A DNA stretch of 12,488 nt from Caldifarciminota bacterium (GTDB lineage: Bacteria; Hydrothermota; UBA3072; WFRC01): positions 1 to 12,488 of the forward strand of contig WFRC01000303.1 in the NCBI GenBank assembly GCA_015486685.1, given 5' to 3'. Under the pieces are notes generated by a model that worked only from the letters and a program-made list of their open reading frames with translations, made no database searches and was not told where the DNA came from. The position numbers and the translations under genes were made by a program. Shown in pieces: positions 6,776-12,449 of this stretch. How positions within the stretch are numbered: position 1 is the stretch's first letter; every line of letters begins with the position of its first letter.

Positions 6776-9700
6776 ACTACCTCCTCTCTTTCTTTTGATT
6801 TTATAGAAATAATTTTAGATACACCTTTCTCCTGCATTGTTATTCCATATATATATTCTGATTCTTCCATAGTTCTCCTATTGTGTGTTATTATAATGAT
6901 TTGCGTATGGAATTTCATCTCATTCAATAGTTTCAAGAACCTTTCTATATTCAATTCGTCAAGTGGGGCATCAACCTCATCAAGTATAAGTATGGAATAT
7001 TCCCTCAAACTGGCAATAGCAAGGAACAATGAGATGCCCAGAAGCATATTTTCCCCGGAAGAAAGTAGGTCTATCCTTTTTAATTTTTTACCCTCTGGAT
7101 TTGCTATTATCCGAACATCACAGGTAAATGGGTCATCACCATCAACTACGATATTTGCATCTCCTCCGTTAAAAAGTTTGGCAAATACAGTCTTAAAATT
7201 TAATCTCACATTATCAATTGTATTAAAAAATCTAGTTTTTGCCTCTTTATCAATCCTTTTTATGCTTTCCTGTAAATCCTTCTGGGCAATGATAAGGTCA
7301 TCCCTCTGTTTTGTATAAAATTCAAGCCTTTCATTTTCTTGCTCATATTCCTGGATTGCCAGTTGATTCACGGGCTCAAATTTTTTAATCCTGTCCTTTA
7401 TCCCTTCCACCATATCCATAAGCTCATCTTCATTACCTTCTACCTTAGATGTAATCTCATTGATATTTAGTTCAAATTCTCTCCTTATCTGTTGAATATT
7501 TTCATCTCTTTCCATCTCCAGTGTTGTGAGGTCAATCCTGTATGATTCCTCTCTCTCTTGCATCTCTTCCAAACGCTCCCTGTTTTTCTTATTTGATGCA
7601 GACAGTTCGCGGGATTTTTCTGTTAATTTCTGAAGTTCATTTTCTTTGTCCTCTTTTTCTTTTAATGCCTGATTTTGTACTGAATTTTTTTGTTTTATAT
7701 CCTCTTCAATCTTCTTTATATCTTCTTCAATATCTTTAATGTGTGTAGATATCCTTTCTATCTCATCTTTCTTCGCATTAAATTCACTCAGTTTTTTCTT
7801 TATATCCTGAAGTTGCCTGTTTTTTTCATTCATATTATTTAAAGATTCCCCTACCTCTGAGGTCTCGTGTGATATCTTTTCAATTTTTTTGTTCTCCTCT
7901 GCGATTTCATTTTTTATCTTATTACGCGTGTCTAAAAGGTTTTCCTCTATATCTATCTTTAATGCTGAAATCTCATTTTGCACCCTTTTTAGTCTTTCTA
8001 ATTTATTTCTATATTCCATCTCCTTTTTTGAAACCTCTATATCAAACCCGGACAACTCTTTATTTAATGTATAAATCTCATTTTTTACATCTGACAATGC
8101 CTTTTCAATCTTATTTCTGTCCTGAATGGTTTTATCCCTTATAGCCTCTTCTTTTTTTAGTGACTCACTAAACGCCTTCAACCTATTGTCAATTCCCTGA
8201 ATCTGGGCAATGTTTGTGATAATCTTACCCTTTTCTTTTCCTCCTGCCTTTACCTTTGCCCCGTTTACTATATCGCCATCCCTTGTTACATATATTTTTC
8301 CCTCATCCATTTTATCAAGGGCTTCCGTCAGGGAATCAACAACAAAAACATTTGACAGAAATGGATAAACCAATTCTTTACCCTCTTTTACAAAATTCAG
8401 GATTGACCCCTCTGGAATATTTATATCTTCATTATCCGAAGATGCCTTCAAAAATACCCCTTTCCCTTTCTTCTGTTCCCTTAAATAATCTGCAAGAGAT
8501 AAAATTTCACCCTTCCGGGATACAACGGCATACAAAAATTCTCCAAGTGCACTTTCAACGGATGTTTCATAATTCTTTTCTACCTTTATTATTTCACCAA
8601 TGAATTTTTTATTCTTTTTCTTCTTGATTAACCCCATCCCTTCCTTTATATCTTGATTGGATTGAGAAATAATGAAATTTTTATTCCTCTTTTCCTCTGC
8701 AATTTTAATGTTTATCTCCTGAATATGTTTTAATGCTCTGGATAAATTATCTTTCTTTTTATCTAAATCTTCTGTGAGTTCTCCCTCTTTTTCATATAAG
8801 GCGTTCAATCTTTTTCTCCCATCTTCCAACTGATGCTGTTCGCTTTTCAACTTATCCTTAAAATCCGTTATTGCCTGAGTTAACATTTCCTTTTCTTTCA
8901 ATAAATCATCTTTTCTGCCTGTTTTTTCTTCCATCCTTGTTTCAATTTCCTTAAGGGACATATGAAGCATCGATAAGGAATTTTCCCTTTCTTTTAATGT
9001 CTTTACCAATCCAGATTTTTTCACTTCAAGAGATTTTATACTTTTCTGGATATCTATCTGCTGATTGTTAATTTCCTCTACCTTTATTTCGGAAATTTCG
9101 GCATATTCCTTCAATTCTGAGGTAAGGGTATCCCGCCTCTCCATCAAATATGTTCTCTTGCCCGAAAGTTCCGCTTTCTTTTTCCCAAGTGAATAAAGTT
9201 TTTCTCTTCCCTCGTCTATAATAGATTGAATTTCTTTTAATTGCGTATTCATTTGAGAAATTTTGTAATGATATAAGGAAATATCTGTTTCGTATTGTTC
9301 CACCTGCATCTTTATAGCCCCTGTATCGTTTTCAATTTCCATTAGTTTTTCCTTAATTTCTCCAATGCTTTCAGTCAATCTCTCCTTTTTTAGTAAACCA
9401 ATTTTTATAGAGATATTCCTGTAATCATCTTTTAATGAAAAATATTTTTTCGCCCTGCTTGCCTGTCTTTTTAGCGAACCAATCCTTTTTGAAATTTCAC
9501 CTATTAAAAGTTCTATTTCACTTAAATTCTGATTTATTTTTTCAAACCTTGACAATGTTTCATTTTTATCAATTTTATATTTTGCTATCTCTGATGCCTT
9601 TTCAAATATCTCCCTGATTCTATCCTTTCCTGATGTAAATAATCCCCTGACCATCTCTCTATTGAGAATAACAATTTCTATATTTGCAAATATATTCTGA

Positions 9701-10062
9701 ATGTCCTTCAACCTTGTTGTTAAACCGTTTATAAAAAATTCACCCTCACCCGAACGGTAAAATCTCCTTTTGACCTCTAACTCATAAAAATTCTTATATT
9801 TCACACCTTCAAAGATTGTTGAAACCTCTGCCATCCCAAGTGGTCTTCTACTATTAGACCCATTAAAGATAAAATCATCCATAGATTTCCCCCTTAATTC
9901 CCTCGAACTCTGCTCGCCCATCACCCATCTTAAAGCATCTATTACATTTGTTTTACCACACCCATTAGGTCCTACTATTGCAGTTATACCAGGATGAAAC
10001 TCTATTAATGTCCTTGATGGAAATGACTTGAAACCTGATATTGTAACCTGCTTTAATCTCAT
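6772..10062 (-). CDS. smc: Chromosome segregation protein SMC, with divergent ATPase head
   Basis: SMC ATPase (1096 aa) that folds and segregates chromosomal DNA as a ring-shaped dimer, usually with ScpA/ScpB, which are not encoded here. The N-terminal head has Walker A GPNGCGKTN (31-39) and R-loop Arg57 in SSRELRG. Coiled coil 1 spans about 170-470, the hinge about 474-620 (including GAKVKAGGK), and coiled coil 2 about 630-935. The C-terminal head has the conserved VNQLAIQEYE (898-907), signature LSSGEN (1000-1005), Walker B SILILDEVDAPLD with Asp1028/Glu1029, and the ITHNRRTME switch region. Two head positions are unusual: the family's Q-loop glutamine (IIxQG) is replaced in VILNREMV (131-138), and the signature LSGGE reads LSSGE. 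Length is slightly below the usual 1150-1190. ATG overlaps the epimerase stop by 1 nt (TGATG) with no clear ribosome binding site, implying coupling. RecN/Rad50-type proteins are ruled out by the hinge and C-terminal pattern. Confidence 0.93.
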   Translation of the reverse strand: MRLKQVTISGFKSFPSRTLIEFHPGITAIVGPNGCGKTNVIDALRWVMGEQSSRELRGKSMDDFIFNGSNSRRPLGMAEVSTIFEGVKYKNFYELEVKRRFYRSGEGEFFINGLTTRLKDIQNIFANIEIVILNREMVRGLFTSGKDRIREIFEKASEIAKYKIDKNETLSRFEKINQNLSEIELLIGEISKRIGSLKRQASRAKKYFSLKDDYRNISIKIGLLKKERLTESIGEIKEKLMEIENDTGAIKMQVEQYETDISLYHYKISQMNTQLKEIQSIIDEGREKLYSLGKKKAELSGKRTYLMERRDTLTSELKEYAEISEIKVEEINNQQIDIQKSIKSLEVKKSGLVKTLKERENSLSMLHMSLKEIETRMEEKTGRKDDLLKEKEMLTQAITDFKDKLKSEQHQLEDGRKRLNALYEKEGELTEDLDKKKDNLSRALKHIQEINIKIAEEKRNKNFIISQSNQDIKEGMGLIKKKKNKKFIGEIIKVEKNYETSVESALGEFLYAVVSRKGEILSLADYLREQKKGKGVFLKASSDNEDINIPEGSILNFVKEGKELVYPFLSNVFVVDSLTEALDKMDEGKIYVTRDGDIVNGAKVKAGGKEKGKIITNIAQIQGIDNRLKAFSESLKKEEAIRDKTIQDRNKIEKALSDVKNEIYTLNKELSGFDIEVSKKEMEYRNKLERLKRVQNEISALKIDIEENLLDTRNKIKNEIAEENKKIEKISHETSEVGESLNNMNEKNRQLQDIKKKLSEFNAKKDEIERISTHIKDIEEDIKKIEEDIKQKNSVQNQALKEKEDKENELQKLTEKSRELSASNKKNRERLEEMQEREESYRIDLTTLEMERDENIQQIRREFELNINEITSKVEGNEDELMDMVEGIKDRIKKFEPVNQLAIQEYEQENERLEFYTKQRDDLIIAQKDLQESIKRIDKEAKTRFFNTIDNVRLNFKTVFAKLFNGGDANIVVDGDDPFTCDVRIIANPEGKKLKRIDLLSSGENMLLGISLFLAIASLREYSILILDEVDAPLDELNIERFLKLLNEMKFHTQIIIITHNRRTMEESEYIYGITMQEKGVSKIISIKSKEREEVV

Positions 10063-10973
10063 CAGACAGGAGTTTTTGCCAAAAACTTGATATATGCGTT
10101 GATACCGTCTTCTGGCGAATATTGAGGAGTAAAACCAAGTTTTTGCTGTGAAGCAGAAATATCTGCCTCTGTATGATTTTGATAAAATGTGTATGGATTT
10201 TCAAAATAATCAGGGGGGAAATTGGTTGAAAGCGCTGTATTGAGTATTTGAATTATCTGATTAAAGGTAGCAGGTTTCCCCGTGCCTACATTAAATACAT
10301 CGGTATTGTTATAATCCATTGCCTTAACTATGGCAGAAACAACATCATCCACAAAGATAAAATCCCTTTTTTGCTCTCCGTTATGGAATATTCTCGGTCT
10401 TTTGCCCTGTTTTATCTGCTGCATCAATTGGTAAATCATACTTGAAAATTTACCCTTAGCGGCTTCTCTGGGGCCATATACATTAAAAAATCTCAATCCA
10501 ACTGTGGTAATATCAAATTCTTGACTGTATTTTTTAGCCAGACCTTCCATCGCGAGTTTTGAAAAGGCGTAGATATTTAGTGGAGATAGGGATTGATTCT
10601 CCTTCATAGGTACAGGCCCATTTCCATAGACACCTGCCGATGAGGCATATACCACTTTTTTTATCCCTGATTTCACGGCGAAATTCAGGATATTCCTGAA
10701 TCCTTCAAGATTCACATCCATCATTAGTCTCTCGTCCACTACTGTCGTATCTGTGATAGATGCAAGATTGATAATTAAATCCAGCCCCTTTGTCTTCAAT
10801 TGAAAACCCGCAGAACGGATGTCGCCTACAATGATTTCTCCAGAAAAATCCGTTAGATTCTTAAAACTTCCTGACGAAAAATCGTCAAGCACAGTAATGT
10901 GGTGATTATTCTGCAAAAATAGTGCAAGATTTGAGCCGATAAATCCGCCGCCCCCTGTTATAAGTATATTCAT
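10062..10973 (-). CDS. NAD-dependent sugar-nucleotide epimerase/dehydratase, HldD/GalE-like
   Basis: Extended short-chain dehydrogenase (303 aa) acting on a nucleotide-activated sugar. It has the NAD-binding GGGGFIGS (7-14), ASITDT (71-76), YASSAGVYG (109-117) with catalytic Ser112, and the Tyr135-x3-Lys139 pair in YAFSK. RFFNVYGPRE (161-170) and KRDFIFVDDV follow in the substrate domain. The stretch from NVYGPREAAKGKFSS to KRDFIFVDDV and the tail around FYQNHTEADISASQQKLGF resemble ADP-L-glycero-D-manno-heptose 6-epimerase (HldD/RfaD) more than classical GalE, but the substrate cannot be fixed from sequence alone. AAGGAG (complement of 10981-10986) precedes the ATG, which overlaps the def stop by 4 nt. 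With ugd two genes downstream, a role in envelope polysaccharide or LPS precursor supply is likely. Confidence 0.85.
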   Translation of the reverse strand: MNILITGGGGFIGSNLALFLQNNHHITVLDDFSSGSFKNLTDFSGEIIVGDIRSAGFQLKTKGLDLIINLASITDTTVVDERLMMDVNLEGFRNILNFAVKSGIKKVVYASSAGVYGNGPVPMKENQSLSPLNIYAFSKLAMEGLAKKYSQEFDITTVGLRFFNVYGPREAAKGKFSSMIYQLMQQIKQGKRPRIFHNGEQKRDFIFVDDVVSAIVKAMDYNNTDVFNVGTGKPATFNQIIQILNTALSTNFPPDYFENPYTFYQNHTEADISASQQKLGFTPQYSPEDGINAYIKFLAKTPV

Positions 10974-11473
10974 TTATCTTCTCCTTTTGAAATCTTTTCA
11001 TATTCCATTTGAAATTTAATAAACTCTGAAGGGGAAAGGTAATCTACGATAAGCGTGCCCTGAAGGTGGTCAATCTCATGCTGAATAACCCTCGCAATTA
11101 ATCCGCCATATTCCCTTTGAACTTCGTTCCCCTCTTCATTTATACCTTTTATTACAGCCCCCGTAGGCCTCGTAATTTCTATATATGTGTTTGGAATACT
11201 CAGGCATCCCTCCTCCATCCTATCCTCACCGTAAGATTCAAGAATAAGGGGATTTATAATCACAACCTTGTCTCCATCCACCTCCGCAACTATTATACTT
11301 TTTCTTATACCTATCTGGTTAGCGGCAAGCCCGATTCCCTTTGCCCTATGCATTATGTCCTCCATCCTTTTAATTAACGCAATAATATCACCATTGACAT
11401 CCTCAACAAATTCAGCCTTCTCTCTGAGTATAGGGTCAGGAAATTTTCTTATATCTCTTCTATCCTTTTCCAT
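10970..11473 (-). CDS. def: Peptide deformylase
   Basis: Metalloenzyme (167 aa) that removes the formyl group from the N-terminal methionine of nascent proteins at the ribosome. All three family motifs are intact: GIGLAANQIG (46-55), EGCLS (88-92, metal ligand Cys90) and QHEIDH (131-136, ligands His132 and His136, catalytic Glu133). The N-terminus RKFPDPILREKAE is typical. The ATG at 11473 is chosen as the start. An in-frame TTG at 11494 would add only MFFYFRD, would lie within the likely promoter and has no ribosome binding site. The TGA end overlaps the epimerase ATG by 4 nt. It is the first gene of a four-gene minus-strand operon; its usual partner fmt is not adjacent. Confidence 0.95.
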   Translation of the reverse strand: MEKDRRDIRKFPDPILREKAEFVEDVNGDIIALIKRMEDIMHRAKGIGLAANQIGIRKSIIVAEVDGDKVVIINPLILESYGEDRMEEGCLSIPNTYIEITRPTGAVIKGINEEGNEVQREYGGLIARVIQHEIDHLQGTLIVDYLSPSEFIKFQMEYEKISKGEDK

Positions 11474-11479
11474 ATCCCT

Positions 11480-11507
11480 AAAATAAAAAAACAATGAGCA
11501 AAGTCAA
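11480..11507 (-). promoter_or_regulatory. Putative promoter of the def-epimerase-smc-ugd operon
   Basis: On the minus strand TTGACT (11507-11502) is followed after 16 nt by TATTTT (11485-11480), a fair sigma-70-type -35/-10 pair. Six nucleotides separate the -10 box from the def ATG, so transcription would begin at or next to the start codon, giving a leaderless or near-leaderless mRNA. AGGGAT lies directly against the ATG, too close to act as a normal Shine-Dalgarno. No experimental support is available, and the boxes were found by eye in AT-rich DNA. Confidence 0.35.
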
Positions 11508-11573
11508 GAAAAAAGTAGGAGAAATTTGGGAAAGATTATGCTATGGTAGGACAAAATTCGTTTTCTCCCATTA

Positions 11574-11584
11574 TCATTGCGAAG
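11574..11584 (+). repeat. Truncated 'TCATTGCGA' REP-like fragment
   Basis: TCATTGCGAAG matches the left end of the fuller element at 12080 (TCATTGCGAGG). No right arm (GCAATCT) follows, so it looks like a decayed or partial copy. Confidence 0.4.
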
Positions 11585-11597
11585 ACTTTCATTTTTT

Positions 11598-11648
11598 GTC
11601 ATTCTGAACCCCTTCGTTTCTCTCAGGGTAAACTCGGCGAAGAATCTC
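11598..11648 (+). repeat. REP-like element beginning GTCATTCTGAA and ending CGAAGAATCTC
   Basis: The ends can pair imperfectly (ATTCT with AGAAT, CTTCG with CGAAG), giving an interrupted hairpin with CCCCTTCGTTTCTCTCAGGG in the left arm and loop. The opening 11 nt, GTCATTCTGAA, recur at 12418-12428. From memory, phrases of the type 'GTCATTCTGA…CGAAGAATCTC' are dispersed intergenic repeats in many environmental bacterial genomes; copy number in this genome cannot be seen from one window. Confidence 0.65.
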
Positions 11649-11651
11649 TAT

Positions 11652-11676
11652 TTTTGACAGGATGAACAGGATTAAC
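11652..11676 (+). repeat. 'GACAGGATGAACAGGATT' 9-nt tandem phrase
   Basis: Two 9-nt units, GACAGGATG (11656-11664) and AACAGGATT (11665-11673), sit inside a TTTTGACAG…ATTAAC context. Phrases of this sort are, from memory, common dispersed repeats in several uncultured and deltaproteobacterial-like genomes. It directly abuts the first heptad array. Confidence 0.55.
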
Positions 11677-11735
11677 ATTTTACATTGTAAATTCTAAAAT
11701 GCAAAGTGCAAACGGTTAAAGGTAAAAAGAAAATG
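11673..11735 (-). repeat. Heptad array, purine-rich (inverted) block, nine units
   Basis: Cut every 7 nt from 11673, the plus strand reads TAACATT, TTACATT and so on, through GCAAAGT and GCAAACG (11701-11714) to GAAAATG at 11729-11735. Read on the minus strand, the words become ACTTTGC, ATTTTAG and similar, the same family as the ATTTTGC/ACTTTGC units at 11828-11862 and 12304-12345. This block therefore lies in the opposite orientation to the others. Confidence 0.55.
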
Positions 11736-11805
11736 TCCACTTTTCTTGTTTACATTTTTTAATCTGCAATTTTCAACCTTAAACATTCAACTTTCAACAT
11801 TCAAC
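11736..11805 (+). repeat. Heptad array, NTTCAAC family
   Basis: Five consecutive 7-nt units fill 11771-11805 with no gaps, consensus (A/T/C)TTCAAC; TTTCAAC and ATTCAAC each occur twice and one unit is CTTAAAC. More degenerate units in the same register extend left to 11736. A further short run of the family (TTTCAAC, TCTCAAC, ATACAAT) lies at 11948-11968. Confidence 0.75.
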
Positions 11806-11827
11806 TTATCTGTTTATAAGCAGTTCT

Positions 11828-11862
11828 ATTTTGCATTTTTCAATCTTCATTTTGCATTTATA
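11828..11862 (+). repeat. Heptad array, ATTTTGC family, copy 1
   Basis: Five 7-nt units in perfect register: ATTTTGC (11828 and 11849), ATTTTTC, AATCTTC and ATTTATA. The word order AATCTTC then ATTTTG(C/T) then ATTTA is repeated at 12325-12343, so the two arrays share more than a common heptamer. Confidence 0.75.
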
Positions 11863-11866
11863 TATT

Positions 11867-11901
11867 ACTTCCTACTTCCCAGTTCTTAGTTCCTACTTCT
11901 T
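11867..11901 (+). repeat. Heptad array, ACTTCCT family, copy 1
   Basis: Five gap-free 7-nt units, consensus A(C/G)TTC(C/T)T: ACTTCCT at 11867, AGTTCCT at 11888, ACTTCTT at 11895. It starts 4 nt after the ATTTTGC-family block. Confidence 0.75.
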
Positions 11902-11911
11902 GGTTGTATCC

Positions 11912-11939
11912 ATACCCCATACCCTATCCACTATACCCT
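11912..11939 (+). repeat. Heptad array, ATACCCT family
   Basis: Four gap-free 7-nt units: ATACCCC (11912), ATACCCT (11919 and 11933) and ATCCACT (11926). The word is unrelated to the neighbouring blocks, yet the period is the same. Confidence 0.7.
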
Positions 11940-11947
11940 AATATCTC

Positions 11948-11968
11948 TTTCAACTCTCAACATACAAT
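11948..11968 (+). repeat. Heptad array, NTTCAAC family, short second run
   Basis: Three gap-free 7-nt units: TTTCAAC, TCTCAAC and ATACAAT. The word matches the block at 11771-11805. Confidence 0.55.
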
Positions 11969-11982
11969 TATTTCTTAATATC

Positions 11983-12032
11983 CTTTCACCTTTTTCCTTT
12001 CACATTTCACGATTTACGCCTCACGCTTCACG
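11983..12032 (+). repeat. Heptad array, NTTTCAC/TTCACG family
   Basis: Seven consecutive 7-nt units run from CTTTCAC (11983) to GCTTCAC (12025-12031). In the second half every unit ends CACG or TACG if read from 12005: TTTCACG, ATTTACG, then two more. No phase is lost across the 50 nt. Confidence 0.75.
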
Positions 12033-12040
12033 GTCTTTTT

Positions 12041-12075
12041 ACTTCCTACTTCTTAGCTCTCACTTCTCACTTATC
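12041..12075 (+). repeat. Heptad array, ACTTCCT family, copy 2
   Basis: Five gap-free 7-nt units: ACTTCCT (12041), ACTTCTT, AGCTCTC, ACTTCTC and ACTTATC (12069). It shares its word with 11867-11901, which lies about 170 nt to the left with three other heptad families between them. Confidence 0.75.
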
Positions 12076-12078
12076 CGT

Positions 12079-12114
12079 GTCATTGCGAGGGAGTGAAACG
12101 ACCGGGGCAATCTC
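12079..12114 (+). repeat. REP-like element GTCATTGCGAGG…GGCAATCTC
   Basis: It starts GTCATTGCGAGGGAG and ends GGGGCAATCTC. The arms ATTGC (12082-12086) and GCAAT (12107-12111) are inverted. The general form 'GTCATTGCGAGG…GCAATCTC' is, from memory, a dispersed intergenic repeat in many environmental bacteria. A truncated left end occurs at 11574. Confidence 0.65.
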
Positions 12115-12140
12115 ACAGGATGGGTGGGGTAGTTTGGAGT

Positions 12141-12159
12141 GCATTGACCGTGTCAATGC
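12141..12159. repeat. Perfect 8-bp inverted repeat with 3-nt loop
   Basis: GCATTGAC and GTCAATGC flank a CGT loop. No T-run follows on either strand, so it is not a standard intrinsic terminator. It contains TTGAC/GTCAA half-sites and could equally be a REP arm or a protein-binding palindrome. Confidence 0.6.
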
Positions 12160-12176
12160 GTAGTTTCTCCTTTATT

Positions 12177-12243
12177 TCCCTCCATTGATGGGAGATTCCC
12201 TTATATCTCTATCTCTCCCCCTTTGGGGGAGATTAAGAGAGGG
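12177..12243 (+). repeat. Palindromic element pair: TCCCTCCATTGATGGGAGA and CTCCCCCtttGGGGGAG
   Basis: The first part (12177-12195) folds imperfectly around TTGATG. The second (12215-12231) is a perfect 7-bp stem with a TTT loop, followed by ATTAAGAGAGGG. Both use the same words as the element at 12346-12410 (CCCTCCCTTGATG…GGAGGGATTAAGGGAGGG), so they are probably diverged copies or halves of it. No poly-T follows. Confidence 0.6.
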
Positions 12244-12303
12244 TAATCTTCCCAATCCCGATAAATCCTTTATCTCCCTTCCTCTGGAATTATGGTCTTT
12301 TTA

Positions 12304-12345
12304 ATTTTTCATTTTGCACTTTGCAATCTTCATTTTGTATTTAAA
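12304..12345 (+). repeat. Heptad array, ATTTTGC family, copy 2
   Basis: Six gap-free 7-nt units: ATTTTTC, ATTTTGC, ACTTTGC, AATCTTC, ATTTTGT and ATTTAAA. This is the closest relative of 11828-11862, and its ATTTTGC/ACTTTGC words are the complement of GCAAAGT/GCAAACG at 11701-11714. Confidence 0.75.
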
Positions 12346-12410
12346 TCTCCCTCCCTTGATGTCTACCTGTGCGTGTCCGCACGCAGACAGGGGAGGGATT
12401 AAGGGAGGGT
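12346..12410 (+). repeat. Palindromic CCCTCCCTTGATG…GGAGGGATTAAGGGAGGG element with an internal insert
   Basis: The left arm TCCCTCCCTTGATG is at 12348-12361 and the right arm GGAGGGATTAAGGGAGGG at 12392-12409. CCCTCCC can pair with GGGAGGG. The 30 nt between the arms (12362-12391) form a separate hairpin. The related element at 12177 has no such interruption: there TTGATG runs straight into GGAGA. Confidence 0.65.
12362..12391 (+). repeat. Nested GC-rich hairpin CCTGTGCGTG…CACGCAgaCAGG
   Basis: CCTG (12366-12369) pairs with CAGG (12388-12391) and TGCGTG (12370-12375) with CACGCA (12380-12385), with a TCCG loop and a 2-nt GA bulge. Its GC content is much higher than its surroundings. From memory, 'CTACCTGTGCGT…ACGCAGACAGG' phrases are dispersed repeats in uncultured genomes. 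Its position in the centre of another palindrome suggests insertion. Confidence 0.6.
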
Positions 12411-12417
12411 GTCCTCT

Positions 12418-12440
12418 GTCATTCTGAATTTATTTCAGCA
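12418..12440 (+). repeat. Second GTCATTCTGAA REP-like element
   Basis: GTCATTCTGAA repeats the start of the element at 11598. CTGAA and TTCAG (12424-12438 region) form a 5-bp stem. The right end CAGCATCTT resembles the 'GAATCTC' end of the family in diverged form. Confidence 0.5.
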
Positions 12441-12449
12441 TCTTATGTT

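Noticed and set aside
6881..9617. Several plus-strand open frames of 60-145 codons opposite smc
   Set aside because: They are antisense shadows of an AT-rich, Lys/Glu-rich coiled-coil gene, giving Phe/Leu/Ser/Pro-rich translations with no recognisable domain.
6772..10062. SMC as a pseudogene because of its altered signature and Q-loop
   Set aside because: The frame is intact over 1096 codons, the hinge and both coiled coils are present, and Walker A, Walker B and the R-loop Arg are conserved.
10062..10973. Firm assignment as galE or hldD
   Set aside because: SDR motifs fit both; HldD-like stretches are suggestive but the substrate cannot be decided without alignment, so the gene symbol is left empty.
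11474..11494. TTG at 11494 as the def start
   Set aside because: The extra MFFYFRD is not family-like, falls in the probable promoter and has no Shine-Dalgarno upstream.
12141..12159. Intrinsic terminator
   Set aside because: The perfect 8-bp stem is not followed by a T-run on either strand.
12215..12231. Intrinsic terminator at CTCCCCCtttGGGGGAG
   Set aside because: It is followed by ATTAAGAG on the plus strand and ATAGAGAT on the minus strand, so no U-tract; it fits better as a palindromic repeat.
11673..12345. CRISPR array
   Set aside because: Repeats are 7-nt diverged words with no 25-40 nt conserved repeat, no spacers of uniform length and no cas genes.
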